DNA from: an uncultured Eggerthella sp.
Lineage (GTDB): Bacteria > Actinomycetota > Coriobacteriia > Coriobacteriales > Eggerthellaceae
Length of the DNA: 64,000 nucleotides
Assembly: GCA_900540345.1 (NCBI GenBank)
Contig: UQFK01000001.1
Coordinates: forward strand, 124,001-188,000
Direction: 5' to 3'
Shown here: positions 25,836 to 36,194 of the stretch, one piece after another
Layout: each line of letters begins with the position of its first letter
Numbering within the stretch: position 1 is the stretch's first letter
The notes under the pieces: model-generated
Database searches by the model: none
What the model was told of the DNA's origin: nothing
The model's input: the letters and a program-made list of their open reading frames with translations, nothing else
Program-made: the position numbers and the translations under genes

Positions 25836-26796
25836 TGACAGAAGCTCCTTCTCGTATTTCCGTGTTCGATGCAGCATGTGCGGCATCATTGCTCAAGAGT
25901 AATGCAGCGAGCAGCTCGACAAGGCCAACATCGCTCGATCCTAACGATTCAACACGATAAGACCCAACACCAGCCATCGATGCTGCTTTTGCGCAGGCAT
26001 CTTTGTAGGTACCGATCTCGTCGATGAGACCATTTTCAACAGCATCTTCACCTGTAAAGGACATACCTGTGGCAAGCTCTGTGACCGCCTCGATCGACAT
26101 ATCGCGTCCGTCAGCCACCGACTCGATGAAATTCTCGTTGATCTGATCGACCTGATCTTGGAAGTATTCGACCTCTTCATCTGTGAGAGGGCGATGTCCA
26201 TATGAAGCATCTTTACTCTCTGCTGACGTAATGGTGCGCACATCAATGCCCAACAGATCGAGCAATTTCGAATAGTCTGTCAGCTGCATGGCGGTGCCGA
26301 TCGCACCGATCGATGAAGCTTCATTTGCATAGATATAGTCTGCTTGCGAAGAGATGAGATAGGCTGCAGATGCATTGCCTGATGCACTTGAGACTACGAT
26401 CGGCTTTGAGAAGTCCTTTACGTAGCACGCCATCTCCTCGCCTGCTGCTGCTGCGCCACCACCCGAATTGACGCGCAAGACAACCGCGACCACCTGCGGA
26501 TCCTTCTCGGCAGATTGCAACTGGGCGAGCAGCCCCTCAGGCGTGTTCGCTCCCCCGTCCTGACCGATGGTCCCATCGATGTCGATAACGCCAACCGTCT
26601 TAACACCAGGGTTTACACCAGAAATCACACAACTACCGAGAGCAAAAACGAGAATCGCCGCGAGCACCGATAGGACGACGATAGCCCATACGGGCATCTT
26701 CCTCTGCCTGCGCGGAACGCTCACACAGTAAGGATTGCCGACTGGCGGGGGAAGAACAGAGGGTTGCTGATCAGCTGTATAGATGTTTTCCGACAT
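25819..26796 (-). CDS. sppA: Signal peptide peptidase SppA
   Basis: A 325-residue membrane-anchored serine peptidase that clears cleaved signal peptides. An N-terminal Pro-rich cytoplasmic stretch, one membrane segment (about 36-58) and a single protease domain are visible, the short Gram-positive form. The nucleophile Ser is in YANEASSIGAIGTAM and the general-base Lys in TITSAESKDASYG; VLRVNSGGGAAAAGEE is the oxyanion region. GAAGGGAATCC precedes ATG 26796. It lies 43 bases after rho and overlaps metG. Confidence 0.9.
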   Translation of the reverse strand: MSENIYTADQQPSVLPPPVGNPYCVSVPRRQRKMPVWAIVVLSVLAAILVFALGSCVISGVNPGVKTVGVIDIDGTIGQDGGANTPEGLLAQLQSAEKDPQVVAVVLRVNSGGGAAAAGEEMACYVKDFSKPIVVSSASGNASAAYLISSQADYIYANEASSIGAIGTAMQLTDYSKLLDLLGIDVRTITSAESKDASYGHRPLTDEEVEYFQDQVDQINENFIESVADGRDMSIEAVTELATGMSFTGEDAVENGLIDEIGTYKDACAKAASMAGVGSYRVESLGSSDVGLVELLAALLLSNDAAHAASNTEIREGASVNGQLS

Positions 26797-26839
26797 CGGA
26801 TTCCCTTCTCAGATCACGCTTTTCATGAAAACGCGATGA

Positions 26840-28525
26840 TCACAATTCAACCTCTTCAAGCTGACGGCCCTGCATCTTCTTAGCAGCACGAATCAGGAAT
26901 TCTTGATTGGTATTGGTCTGAGAAAGGCCTTTGAGCAAAGACTCCATCGCGCGCTCAGTGTTGTTTCTGTTCGCCAAGATCCTACGAACTGCCCAGATGA
27001 GCGGAGCTTCTTGCTGATCGAGCAACAGATCTTCACGACGCGTGCCTGATGCGACCGGATCGATGGCCGGGAAGATGCGACGATCTGCCAAAGCACGATC
27101 GAGCTTCACTTCCATATTGCCCGTTCCCTTGAATTCCTCGAAGATGACCTCATCCATCTTCGAGCCAGTATCGATAAGCGCGGTGCCAAGAATGGTGAGC
27201 GAACCCCCGAACTCGATGTTGCGCGCTGCACCCAAGAACTTCTTCGGCGGATAAAGAGCGGTCGAATCAACACCACCTGAGAGAATGCGACCCGAAGCAG
27301 GTTGCGCCAAATTATACGCACGTGCGAGTCGCGTGATCGAGTCAAGCAGGATAACAACATCCTTGCCTTCTTCCACCAAACGTTTCGCGCGCTCGATCAC
27401 AAGCTCAGCAACTGCAATATGATTTTCCGCTGGCATGTCAAACGTAGAAGAAATGACCTCGCCACGAATGGAGCGCTCCATATCAGTAGCCTCTTCTGGG
27501 CGCTCATCGATACCGAGATACATAAGATGGACCTCAGGGTTATTCGCAGAAATAGCTGCTGCGACATCCTTTAACACAGTCGTCTTGCCTGCTTTTGGAG
27601 GAGAGACGATAAGACCGCGCTGCCCTTTACCTATAGGTGCAACAAGATCGATCACGCGAGCGGTAAGCGTATTCTTGCCATGCTCCATATTCAAGCGCTC
27701 GTCAGGAAACACAGGAGTAAGATCAGCGAAACGAACGCGCTTGCCCAACTCATCGATCGGTGTGCCATTTACCGTATCGATCTCTTGGAGCGCAGCGTAT
27801 TTCTCGTTCTGACGCGCAGGGCGAACATGACCAGTTACGTGATCGCCCTTACGAAGACCATTACGACGGATCATCGAAAGACTGACATACACATCGTTCT
27901 CACCTGGAAGATAACCGCTCGTACGCAAGAAACCATAGCCATCGGAGAGAATATCGAGCACACCTTCGGTCGAGACGAAGCCTTCTGCTTTCACGCTTGC
28001 TTCCAAAACCGCATCGACAAGCTCTGCCTTCTTCAGGCCTTTGTGCTCGACGCCTAATTCGTCTGCCTTTTCACGCAATTCCGCAACTTTAAGCGCTTCG
28101 AGATCTTCCTTGGTGGTCTGTGGCACCACTGGTTCGCGACGCTGGTTGTTGTGCTGACGGCGCTGACGGCGATGATTGTTATTGTTCTGCTTGTTCTGAT
28201 TCTTTGTATTATTCTTCTGGTTGTTGCGATGATTATTGTTGCGAGATGCCTTCTCCGAAGACTGCTGCTTATCGCCATCCGAGATAGAAGAGGCGCCGAC
28301 AGACTTCGCATCGCTCGCTTCAGGGGCGGGCGTATCGAGTACTTGGGTCTTGCGCGCACGGCCGCGCTTCTTCGGAGCGGAAGCAGGTGCTTCTTCGGCC
28401 GCAGCAGCCGTCGATTCAGCAGCAGCTTTTTCTGCTGCTGCCTTCTTCACCGTACGGCGACGCGTTGTTTTCGGCTTTTCTTCGGTCACCTGATCCTGAC
28501 CTTGTTCGAGCGCTTCATCACTCAT
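26840..28525 (-). CDS. rho: Transcription termination factor Rho with Asn/Arg-rich insertion
   Basis: A 561-residue hexameric RNA helicase. The N-terminal Rho domain (about 140-185), cold-shock-like RNA-binding domain (about 190-260) and ATPase (Walker [24 protein letters not shown]) are all present. Residues 1-90 are Ala/Lys-rich, and 94-130 are almost only Asn, Gln, Arg, Lys and His, an insertion before the RNA-binding part. Actinobacterial Rho proteins often carry such insertions that add RNA affinity. The ATG overlaps the transaldolase stop (ATGA), so translation is probably coupled. Confidence 0.95.
   Translation of the reverse strand: MSDEALEQGQDQVTEEKPKTTRRRTVKKAAAEKAAAESTAAAAEEAPASAPKKRGRARKTQVLDTPAPEASDAKSVGASSISDGDKQQSSEKASRNNNHRNNQKNNTKNQNKQNNNNHRRQRRQHNNQRREPVVPQTTKEDLEALKVAELREKADELGVEHKGLKKAELVDAVLEASVKAEGFVSTEGVLDILSDGYGFLRTSGYLPGENDVYVSLSMIRRNGLRKGDHVTGHVRPARQNEKYAALQEIDTVNGTPIDELGKRVRFADLTPVFPDERLNMEHGKNTLTARVIDLVAPIGKGQRGLIVSPPKAGKTTVLKDVAAAISANNPEVHLMYLGIDERPEEATDMERSIRGEVISSTFDMPAENHIAVAELVIERAKRLVEEGKDVVILLDSITRLARAYNLAQPASGRILSGGVDSTALYPPKKFLGAARNIEFGGSLTILGTALIDTGSKMDEVIFEEFKGTGNMEVKLDRALADRRIFPAIDPVASGTRREDLLLDQQEAPLIWAVRRILANRNNTERAMESLLKGLSQTNTNQEFLIRAAKKMQGRQLEEVEL
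28136..28246 (-). repeat. Low-complexity Asn/Gln/Arg-rich segment in Rho
   Basis: Codes for Rho residues 94-130, made of runs such as [19 protein letters not shown]. The DNA is rich in AAC/AAT and repetitive, and could vary in length between strains. Confidence 0.7.
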
Positions 28526-29187
28526 GCGTTAGCTACTTTCTCCCAGTCCTTGAGAAATGATTCGAGCCCTCGATCGGTAAGGGGGTGCTCAACGCACTTC
28601 TTCAGAACACCAAACGGCACCGTTGCGATATCAGCACCCATGAGCGCTGCCTGGGTGACATGGTTTGCGCTGCGGATCGATGCAGCGATGACTTCGCATT
28701 CATGACCGAAATCATAGTTTTCCATTGCGGCAACCACATTGACGAGCTGCGGAATGCCATCTTCAGAAATATCGTCGAAGCGACCGACGAATGGTGAGAT
28801 ATAACGAGCACCCGAACGTGCAGCCAAAATAGCCTGCGGTACGGTAAAGCACAAGGTCATATTCACAGGAATACCTTCGGCGGCAAGCATCTTAGTGGCA
28901 GCCAAGCCCTCGATCATGGTCGGAATCTTCACGACAACATGAGGATCGATCGCAGCAAGCTTTTTTCCGTCGGCGAAGATCTCATCACGCGTCATCGCAA
29001 CAGATTCAGCCGAAACAGGACCTTGCACGATGTCACAAATGAGCTTGATGTGATCATGAAAATCGGAAAGCTTACCTCCAACGCGAGAATAGAGCGTTGG
29101 ATTAGTGGTGACGCCTGCAATAGCGCCCCAGCTGTTCGCCTCCTCGATCTCCTTGATGTCTGCGGTATCCAAAAAGAATTTCACCAT
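28522..29187 (-). CDS. Transaldolase (TalC/FSA-type, short form)
   Basis: A 221-residue member of the short transaldolase / fructose-6-phosphate aldolase family, which moves a dihydroxyacetone unit between sugar phosphates in the pentose phosphate pathway. It begins VKFFLDTADIKEI, has GVTTNPTLYSRVG, and the Schiff-base lysine in HVVVKIPTM. The frame extends 53 codons upstream, but ATG 29187 has a perfect TAAGGAGG site. It leads the rho-sppA-metG-rpmE run and overlaps rho by 4 bases. Whether it acts as transaldolase or aldolase cannot be read from sequence. Confidence 0.9.
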   Translation of the reverse strand: MVKFFLDTADIKEIEEANSWGAIAGVTTNPTLYSRVGGKLSDFHDHIKLICDIVQGPVSAESVAMTRDEIFADGKKLAAIDPHVVVKIPTMIEGLAATKMLAAEGIPVNMTLCFTVPQAILAARSGARYISPFVGRFDDISEDGIPQLVNVVAAMENYDFGHECEVIAASIRSANHVTQAALMGADIATVPFGVLKKCVEHPLTDRGLESFLKDWEKVANA

Positions 29188-29344
29188 GTCCTCCTTAGAC
29201 TGGTACACATAAAGGCAGTCTGCAAGAAAGAGGCGCTGCGCGATATGCAAATGTGGGGAGATATAGAAGATGTTTTCATCGTATCCAAACCGCCCATCTT
29301 GTGCAAGGATAAAATAGGAAATCGCATACAGAGAGGGCATGGTC

Positions 29345-30184
29345 ATGGGTGAGTTGATAATAGGCTGTCATCTATCTTCAGGAAAGGGATACGAGGCGAT
29401 GGCGCACACTGCAAAGAGCATTGGTGCGAACACCTTCGCATTCTTCACACGCAACCCACGAGGTGGCAGTGCAAAAGCGATCGACCCTGAGGACATCAAG
29501 CGATTCGAAGCTGCCTGCGAACAGATCGGCATCGGACCGATCGTTGCGCATGGCTCGTACACCATTAATCCCTGTTCGACGAAAGAAACAGTGCGCGAGT
29601 TTGCGCTCCAGGCGTTGACAGATGACCTGATGCGCATGGAAAACACCCCAGGGCAGCTTTTTAACATGCATCCAGGCTCGCATACTGGTCAGGGTGTTGA
29701 AGTTGGCATCGAGCAGATAGCCGAGATCTTGAATAAGGTCATCACGCCTCATCAAACGACCACGCTCTTGCTCGAGACCATGGCGGGCAAAGGCTCGGAG
29801 ATCGGTGGCTCATTCGAAGAGCTCGCTGAGATTCGCAAGCGCATGAATCATCCTGAGAAGGTGGGCGTCTGCCTCGACACCTGCCATATTTGGGATGGAG
29901 GATACGATATCAAAAACGACCTCGATGGGGTGCTCGAGGACTTTGATCGCACGATCGGACTTGAGCACTTAAAAGCGCTCCATATCAACGATTCTTTGAA
30001 CCTATGCGGTGCACGCAAGGATCGTCATGCGCGGATCGGCGAAGGCGAGATCGGAGCCGAAGCACTCGTGCGCGTGCTACAGCATCCTGCCCTCCAGGGA
30101 CTCCCCTGTATCCTCGAGACACCCAATGAGCTTCCTGGCTATGCAAGAGAGATTGCATTCTTCCGCGATGCGCTCGCAGACTGA
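29345..30184 (+). CDS. nfo: Endonuclease IV (AP endonuclease)
   Basis: A 279-residue zinc-dependent AP endonuclease that cuts DNA at abasic sites. Metal ligands are in VAHGSYTINP, NMHPGSHTG, LLLETMAG, VGVCLDTCHIWDGGYD and LKALHINDSL, giving the three-metal site. The frame allows ATG 29339, but GAGAGGG fits ATG 29345 (7-base spacing). It is divergent from the transaldolase gene with 157 bases between starts, and works downstream of glycosylases such as the one encoded at 2.7 kb. Confidence 0.94.
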   Translation: MGELIIGCHLSSGKGYEAMAHTAKSIGANTFAFFTRNPRGGSAKAIDPEDIKRFEAACEQIGIGPIVAHGSYTINPCSTKETVREFALQALTDDLMRMENTPGQLFNMHPGSHTGQGVEVGIEQIAEILNKVITPHQTTTLLLETMAGKGSEIGGSFEELAEIRKRMNHPEKVGVCLDTCHIWDGGYDIKNDLDGVLEDFDRTIGLEHLKALHINDSLNLCGARKDRHARIGEGEIGAEALVRVLQHPALQGLPCILETPNELPGYAREIAFFRDALAD

Positions 30185-30288
30185 TGCTCTCGAACGCAAA
30201 CTTTGATGTCATAAGAGTCGAAGAACAACAAAACAAGAGCACAGAAACATCCGATCTGCACTCGGTCTTCACAAGCGAACACGCACCC

Positions 30289-31983
30289 TTATGCTTGTGC
30301 CGATCGGGCATATGTAAGCAATTCTTCTGCGTGCGCAAGCGATGTCGCATCGAGATGACCAGAGAGCATACGCGCGATCTCATTCGCACGCTCTGTCTGG
30401 TCGAGCTTTCTGATCTCAGTAACAAGTTCAGGCTCTTCCCTTTTCTCGACAAGGTAGTGAGCATCGCCCATCACTGCTACTTGCGCAAGATGCGTGACCA
30501 CGATGACCTGGTGCGTCTTCGCAAGATCGCTCAATACCGCCGCGAGAGCAAGCGCCGTCTTGCCGCCCACACCGGCATCGATCTCGTCGAAGACGAGCGT
30601 ATCAACATCATCGCAACTGCCAAGCACCACCTTGAGCGCAAGCATGACGCGACTTATCTCGCCGCCTGATGCGATCGATGAAAGCTTCTGTGGTGTAAGT
30701 CCAGAACCAGGCACAAAAAGGTAATCGAGGCTTTGTGAGCCCCATCTATTCCACTGTTCACGCGGCATATCTTCAAGTGCCACCAGAAGCGATGCGCTAC
30801 CCATCTCGAGGCGCGCCATCTGCTGAGTGACCGCTGCTGCAAAACGAGGGGCGACTGCACTGCGCGCAGCTGCTAGATCACCAGCTGCACTCACCAATCT
30901 CTCTTCCGCTGCCGCCATGGCGCACTTTGCAGCCTTGATGAGCTCATCAGAAGAGTCGAACGACTCGATCAGCGTCTTTGCTTCTTCATAACTAGCAAAC
31001 ACGTCATCCATCGTTGGCCCATACCCGCGCATAATACCTTGCAAAGCCGAAAGGCGCGTCTGGCGGACCTCGAGTTCATCCTCAGAAAAATCAATGCTCG
31101 TTTGATAGCGCGCAAGCTCGTGGCTAATATCCTCGATTTGAAAGAACGCTTCACGCAATGTCTTTTGCTGCGAGACAAGCGTATCATCCACTGTACAGAT
31201 CTTATCGAGCGAAGTCGCCACGCTCTCGAGTTGCTCGACGATGCCGCCTTCTGCAGTGAGCGCTGAATAGCTCGAGCGAGCCTCCGAAAGCAACATCTCG
31301 GCGTTCTCGTAAAATGGAAGCTCTTTCAAGATCGTTTCATATTCACCGGGCTGCGGATCGACTGCTTCGATCTGCTCGAGCGTGAAACGCGCTCGGTCGA
31401 GCAAGGCATTGTCGGCTTTGCTCATCTCTTGCAGCCGCTTAACTTCAGCCTGAGCATCTGCGCGCTCGTCAAAAGCCGCCTGATAGCGCTCGAGTGCATC
31501 GTCGATCTCACTTGCGCCCCAACGATCGAAAAGCATACGCTGAAAAGACGCGTTCAAGAGCTGCTGATGTTCGTGCTGACCGCATAGATCGATGCTCGCC
31601 CCCACGCCAAGCGCAAGGTCTTTCACTCCTGCAAGAGACCCATCGATGCTCACGCGCGAACGTCCGCTTCGCCCTACGCGACGACATACCACCGTACCGT
31701 CTTCCGAAGATGAAGAGTATGCGCCTGCTAGGTCGTGGGCGTGCTGACCATGATTTGCAAGCTTGTCCATCTCGAAGAAGAAGCGCCCCTCGACACACAG
31801 TTCATCTGCGCCTTCGCGGATCATCCCTGCATTTGCACGCTCTCCTACCAAGAGCTTGAGCGCATTGAGAAGCGCTGTCTTACCCGATCCTGTTTCGCCT
31901 GTTATGACCGTCATGCCTGAGGAAGGCTGAAAGAGCGTATCGCGAATGAGCGCAACATTTGCAATATGCATTTCATCGAGCAT
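30289..31983 (-). CDS. recN: DNA repair protein RecN
   Basis: A 564-residue SMC-like ATPase for double-strand break repair. It starts MLDEMHIANVALI, has Walker A TGETGSGKTALLN, a central coiled coil (about 160-370) and the C-terminal signature LSSIASGGEISRVMLALK with the Walker B VFDEIDAGVGGKTA. Full length. AAAGG precedes ATG. It lies 44 bases downstream of the UbiB-like kinase gene and is probably transcribed with it. It converges on nfo; no clear terminator separates them. Confidence 0.95.
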   Translation of the reverse strand: MLDEMHIANVALIRDTLFQPSSGMTVITGETGSGKTALLNALKLLVGERANAGMIREGADELCVEGRFFFEMDKLANHGQHAHDLAGAYSSSSEDGTVVCRRVGRSGRSRVSIDGSLAGVKDLALGVGASIDLCGQHEHQQLLNASFQRMLFDRWGASEIDDALERYQAAFDERADAQAEVKRLQEMSKADNALLDRARFTLEQIEAVDPQPGEYETILKELPFYENAEMLLSEARSSYSALTAEGGIVEQLESVATSLDKICTVDDTLVSQQKTLREAFFQIEDISHELARYQTSIDFSEDELEVRQTRLSALQGIMRGYGPTMDDVFASYEEAKTLIESFDSSDELIKAAKCAMAAAEERLVSAAGDLAAARSAVAPRFAAAVTQQMARLEMGSASLLVALEDMPREQWNRWGSQSLDYLFVPGSGLTPQKLSSIASGGEISRVMLALKVVLGSCDDVDTLVFDEIDAGVGGKTALALAAVLSDLAKTHQVIVVTHLAQVAVMGDAHYLVEKREEPELVTEIRKLDQTERANEIARMLSGHLDATSLAHAEELLTYARSAQA

Positions 31984-32027
31984 GAACGGGCCTTTCTCAC
32001 GACACTACAAGGATTCCTGAAAGGATT

Positions 32028-33680
32028 TTACTTTATGTCTTCATCGTTGCGCGTCTTGTGCCGCGCTGAAAACATCTGCCAAATTACATAAGCCCCTAAG
32101 ACAAATGCGCTCACATATCCGATAACACCAAGCAGTGGAACACCCAAGAACTCGGGCTGCATCTTAGTTGTGCATACGATGCTCGATCCGATGAAGAGCC
32201 CTGCAGAGATGAGTGCAAAAGCCAGATAGCCTGTAAGCGAATACGCTGTCGACGTAACGCTCTTAGGGACATTCATGTTAGCCCCCAGATGAATCTCGCC
32301 TTCGTTGAGCATCTCGAGCGTATGCGAGACCTGCGTCGGGATCTTCGTGCCTGCATCGATCGAATGCGCTGTTTGAATGCTCATCTCTTTCATCTTCTGC
32401 ATCATCGCATCCAAGGTCATCGCCTTTTTCTGCACATGGTCTTGAACGATATGGATGATATTGGTAGTGGGTGAAAGATCCGTTACCACTCCTTCGATGG
32501 TCATGAATCCTCGTGCCAGCATGGTAAAAGAAGGATCGATAACAAGATTCTGCGAACGAAGTATCTCGATGATATCCATGAATGCCTCGCCGATATTGAT
32601 ATCTTCCAGTTTCGCGGTGCCATATGAATCCAACAATTCGCTCATCTGTTGCAGAAGGCGCCCTTGATCCACTGGCCCTTTGACGGTAGTCAAACCGAGT
32701 GCTGCTTCTTTCAGTTCATAAGGATCCTTCACCGCGATCGCAGCAAAAGCCTGATTCACAAGCGCACGCTGTGATGAATTGAGCGAACCGACCATCCCAA
32801 GATCGATCCAACAGATCTCATGGTCGCGCACGATGATATTTCCTTCATGAGGATCGGCATGGAAGAATCCTGCATCGATAACCTGGAAGATATAGTTTTG
32901 CGCCAAGCGGTTTGCTAATACATCTGGGTCATCACCCTTCTCTATCAAGGCCACACGATCATTGATCTCTGGACCTACAACATACTCCATCACCAATATC
33001 GATTCTGAGCAGTACTCAGGATAGGGCAGCGGGCAGCTTACCCCCTCGATACTCTCAAGCTCCTGATGAAAACGCACCAGATTACTGAGCTCAATCGTAA
33101 AATCAAGCTCGTCTTCGGTCGTACGCTCAAGCTCGGTGAGCAAACCTTCGACCGAATCGAGGAGGCTCTCATGTTCGGTGGTGCCGAATTCAGCGATCGT
33201 GAGCAGGTGGCGGAGTAGCATCAGATCTTCTGCCATTTCTTCTTTGATGCCCGGTCTGCGTACTTTTACCGCGACGGTGGTTCCATCATGCAGCGTAGCT
33301 TTATGAACTTGCGCGATCGAGGCCGAACCAAGAGGATTCTCATCGATCTTGGCGAAAACCGCATTCCAAGGGAGGCCATACTCCTCTTCGATGCAGTGGA
33401 TGATCGTCTCGAAGTCAAGCGGGTCAACATTACTACGAAGGTTTGCGAACGCCTCGCAATAAGCAGCAGGCAACAGATCAGCGCGATTCGAAGCTAACTG
33501 CCCGATCTTCACATAGGTCGGCCCCAGATCCTCAAGGAAGCGTACGGCTTTCTGGGGATCCATACCATGTAGGACTTGATCCTTTCTTATGATCGAGATG
33601 ATCTCCTTCGCCCGCTTTCCCGACGTTTTGTCGTTGACGGTGACCTGAGCGAGTTTCATCAATTGCTTGAACGTAGGCAT
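32028..33680 (-). CDS. UbiB/ABC1/AarF family atypical kinase
   Basis: A 550-residue protein. The ABC1/ADCK signature KxGQ is in GPTYVKIGQLASNR (near 55-65), followed by LGSASIAQVHKATL, the kinase Lys in VAVKVRRPGI, and the catalytic and metal loops FFHADPHEGNIIV and WIDLGMVG. Two C-terminal membrane helices (about 485-540) anchor it. Family members act as ATPases supporting isoprenoid quinone or lipid synthesis. In this anaerobe it may support menaquinone handling, which is inference. GAAGGGAAG precedes ATG 33680. Confidence 0.88.
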   Translation of the reverse strand: MPTFKQLMKLAQVTVNDKTSGKRAKEIISIIRKDQVLHGMDPQKAVRFLEDLGPTYVKIGQLASNRADLLPAAYCEAFANLRSNVDPLDFETIIHCIEEEYGLPWNAVFAKIDENPLGSASIAQVHKATLHDGTTVAVKVRRPGIKEEMAEDLMLLRHLLTIAEFGTTEHESLLDSVEGLLTELERTTEDELDFTIELSNLVRFHQELESIEGVSCPLPYPEYCSESILVMEYVVGPEINDRVALIEKGDDPDVLANRLAQNYIFQVIDAGFFHADPHEGNIIVRDHEICWIDLGMVGSLNSSQRALVNQAFAAIAVKDPYELKEAALGLTTVKGPVDQGRLLQQMSELLDSYGTAKLEDINIGEAFMDIIEILRSQNLVIDPSFTMLARGFMTIEGVVTDLSPTTNIIHIVQDHVQKKAMTLDAMMQKMKEMSIQTAHSIDAGTKIPTQVSHTLEMLNEGEIHLGANMNVPKSVTSTAYSLTGYLAFALISAGLFIGSSIVCTTKMQPEFLGVPLLGVIGYVSAFVLGAYVIWQMFSARHKTRNDEDIK

Positions 33681-33917
33681 TGCTCTTCCCTTCTAAGCAC
33701 ACGAACTCATTCGCTGCATCCCTCAAGCTTAGCGAATACGATCAGCTCGTGTATGAAGAACAGAAAATTGATTATGAGCTGTCGATTTCAAATATCCATC
33801 ATTAACAAAAGCAATACTCCGATGAAAAATCGCAAGAATCTCAATCAGGCAACGGATCCGCCACACGGCATTTTGGCTCTATACTAAGATGAGAATAAAA
33901 AAGGATAAGGGGGATCC

Positions 33918-34706
33918 ATGGACTTCGAAACGATTCTAACTGAAGAACGCGATGGAGTGTTCATCATCACGTTTAACCGCCTTAAGGCATGCAATGCTGT
34001 TAACAATCTCATGACCAAAGAGCTCAGTGATGCGCTCGATTATTGGGATAAGAACGACGATCTGCGAGCATGCGTGCTCACCAATAATGGTCATGTCTTC
34101 TGCGCGGGTTCCGATCTCAAGGAATTAGCCGATGATGCCTGGGAGATGCCTGAAGGCCGCGAAAAATGGGGGTTTGCGGCCATGACAAAACGCTATTTCG
34201 ACAAGCCGCTCATTGCGGCGGTCCATGGCAAAGCGCTCGGCGGAGGCGTTGAGATCGTTGTTGCTTGCGACCTAGCGGTAGCAGCTGAGGATTCTGTCTT
34301 CGGGCTGCCCGAACCGCGCGTTGGACTTACTGCGGCTGGAGGCGGAACGCTTTTGCGCATCGCACAACAAATCCCTACGAAATTCGCCATGGAACTGCTC
34401 TTGGTCGCCGAACCGATCTCGGCACAAAAAGCACTCGACTGGGGCCTCGTGAACTATGTCGTTCCTGAAGATCAGGTAGTCGATAAAGCGGTCGAGCTCG
34501 CACAGAAGATCGCACTTGGCGCACCGCTTTCGATCAAATACAGCAAGAAGACCGCGATGGAGACCTTCGGGCAAAGCCCTGTCTACCCTTCAGAGGGTTG
34601 GGAGACGCTCGAAGAATACGAGAAGATCACACGCGCCAGCGCCGATGCGCACGAGGGCGAAGTCGCATTTGCGGAGAAGCGCAAACCCCACTGGACAGGG
34701 CGCTAG
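33918..34706 (+). CDS. Enoyl-CoA hydratase/isomerase family protein
   Basis: A 262-residue crotonase-fold enzyme. Oxyanion-hole segments are FCAGSDLKELADDA and AVHGKALGGGVEIVVACD. Both glutamates typical of hydratases appear to be kept (in FGLPEPRVGLTAAGGG and AMELLLVAE). The closest layout is that of carnitinyl-CoA or crotonyl-CoA hydratases. No beta-oxidation or CoA-transferase partner is adjacent, so the pathway is unknown. AAGGGGG precedes ATG. A TATACT box at 33880-33885 is a possible -10 element. The gene is followed after 40 bases by cca. Confidence 0.85.
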   Translation: MDFETILTEERDGVFIITFNRLKACNAVNNLMTKELSDALDYWDKNDDLRACVLTNNGHVFCAGSDLKELADDAWEMPEGREKWGFAAMTKRYFDKPLIAAVHGKALGGGVEIVVACDLAVAAEDSVFGLPEPRVGLTAAGGGTLLRIAQQIPTKFAMELLLVAEPISAQKALDWGLVNYVVPEDQVVDKAVELAQKIALGAPLSIKYSKKTAMETFGQSPVYPSEGWETLEEYEKITRASADAHEGEVAFAEKRKPHWTGR

Positions 34707-34746
34707 CCCGTGCAGGTGTGCTAAGCTTTTCGTGAAGGGCTTAGCT

Positions 34747-36174
34747 ATGGAACAAGATCGCAAAATATCGCGCACATCTCCTGTTGAACCACAAGGCCGA
34801 TCGCTCGATCGGCCTTCGTTCGAACTGGGCGATGTCGTACCAAAAAGCGTTCTTGAGGTGATCACCACGCTCGAGCGTGGTGGGTATGAAACCTGGTTGG
34901 TCGGCGGTTTCGTACGTGATCTTCTACTCGGTCGCCCTTTACACGATTTCGACCTCGCAAGCGCAGCACCTTGGCAAGTAACCAAAAAGCTCTGTCTTGC
35001 TGCAGGCTTCGCGGTCCATGAAACAGGTACTAAGCATGGCACGCTCACTGTTGTTGCAAACGATCATGTGCTCGAGATCACCACGTTTCGCACCGAGAGC
35101 GAATACCTCGATCATCGCCATCCCTCTAAAGTCTTTTTCGTTGACTCGATCGAAGAAGACCTTGCACGCCGCGACTTCACGATCAATGCGATGGCGTTTC
35201 ATCCTGATCGAGGTCTCTTCGACCCTTTTGAAGGAGAAAATGATCTAGAAACTGGCTTGATCCGTTGTGTTGGTGACGCAAAGACGCGTTTTTCTGAAGA
35301 TGCACTGCGCATCCTCCGTGCACTGCGCTTTTCATCCCAACTCGGATTCCCACTTGCCGCTCCAACCCTTCAAGCAGCAAACGAACTTCGAGGTGATCTG
35401 TCTCTGATTGCAGGTGAACGCATCGAAAGCGAGCTAACCAAACTCTTATGTGGGGATGCTGTTTTCGATGTCCTGATGCAACACACTGCTATCCTGAATG
35501 TCGTACTGCCCGAGCTCGAGCCCATGGAAGGACTTGATCAAAAGACGAAATACCACATCTACGATGTTTACGAGCACACGGCCTGGGTGGTGCACTACTC
35601 GCCTGCCATCCCTCTTTCACGTTGGGCGGGACTTCTGCACGATATCGGAAAACCCGACACGTTTTTTACGGATGAAGCAGGTGTGGGTCACATGTATGGT
35701 CATCCCAAAGTGAGCGAAGAGCATGTACGCGCGATCGCCAAGCGTCTGCATTTCTCACGTGCTTTTACACATGATCTTAGCCTGATCGTGCGCTATCATG
35801 ATGTGCGTCCTACTCCCACCAGAAAAGCGATCCGTCGGCTTTACGCAAAACTTGAGAATAAAGAGTATCTCTTCCATGCGCTCTGCGATCTCATGCGTGC
35901 CGATTCGCTTGCTCAAGCACCCGAATATCACGGCCGTGTTGCCATAACGGACGAAATCGAAGCGCTCTTCGCTGAAATGGTCGCTGAAGATGAGGTGTTC
36001 TCGTTGCGCGATTTACCGATATCGGGCAAGGATCTGATCGAGGTAGGTATTCCTGAAGGCCCGCTCGTGGGTCAAACACTGAGAGCTATCCTGGAAGAAG
36101 TGATCGAAGAACGCCTTCCACTCGACCGAGATGCCCTGCTCACCTTTGCCCTCGAATACTATCGCGCGCTTTAG
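34747..36174 (+). CDS. cca: tRNA nucleotidyltransferase (CCA-adding / poly(A) polymerase family)
   Basis: A 475-residue protein. The nucleotidyltransferase head has WLVGGFVRDLLLGR and HDFDLASA; RRDFTINAMAFHP and FSEDALRILRALRFSSQ are typical of the class II enzymes. A C-terminal HD domain has LLHDIGKPD. It adds or repairs the 3' CCA of tRNAs. The tRNA-Thr in this window encodes its CCA, so repair may be its main task here. The frame starts far inside the upstream gene; ATG 34747, after AAGGG, is the real start. Confidence 0.93.
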   Translation: MEQDRKISRTSPVEPQGRSLDRPSFELGDVVPKSVLEVITTLERGGYETWLVGGFVRDLLLGRPLHDFDLASAAPWQVTKKLCLAAGFAVHETGTKHGTLTVVANDHVLEITTFRTESEYLDHRHPSKVFFVDSIEEDLARRDFTINAMAFHPDRGLFDPFEGENDLETGLIRCVGDAKTRFSEDALRILRALRFSSQLGFPLAAPTLQAANELRGDLSLIAGERIESELTKLLCGDAVFDVLMQHTAILNVVLPELEPMEGLDQKTKYHIYDVYEHTAWVVHYSPAIPLSRWAGLLHDIGKPDTFFTDEAGVGHMYGHPKVSEEHVRAIAKRLHFSRAFTHDLSLIVRYHDVRPTPTRKAIRRLYAKLENKEYLFHALCDLMRADSLAQAPEYHGRVAITDEIEALFAEMVAEDEVFSLRDLPISGKDLIEVGIPEGPLVGQTLRAILEEVIEERLPLDRDALLTFALEYYRAL

Positions 36175-36194
36175 GATTGATTTTGCAAGATCGC

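Noticed and set aside
30185..30288. Possible small gene between nfo and recN
   Set aside because: No frame with a ribosome site or sensible composition; it is the gap between convergent genes.
34516..34746. N-terminal extension of cca
   Set aside because: It lies wholly inside the enoyl-CoA hydratase gene in another frame, is Arg-rich and has no family match; the real start is 34747.
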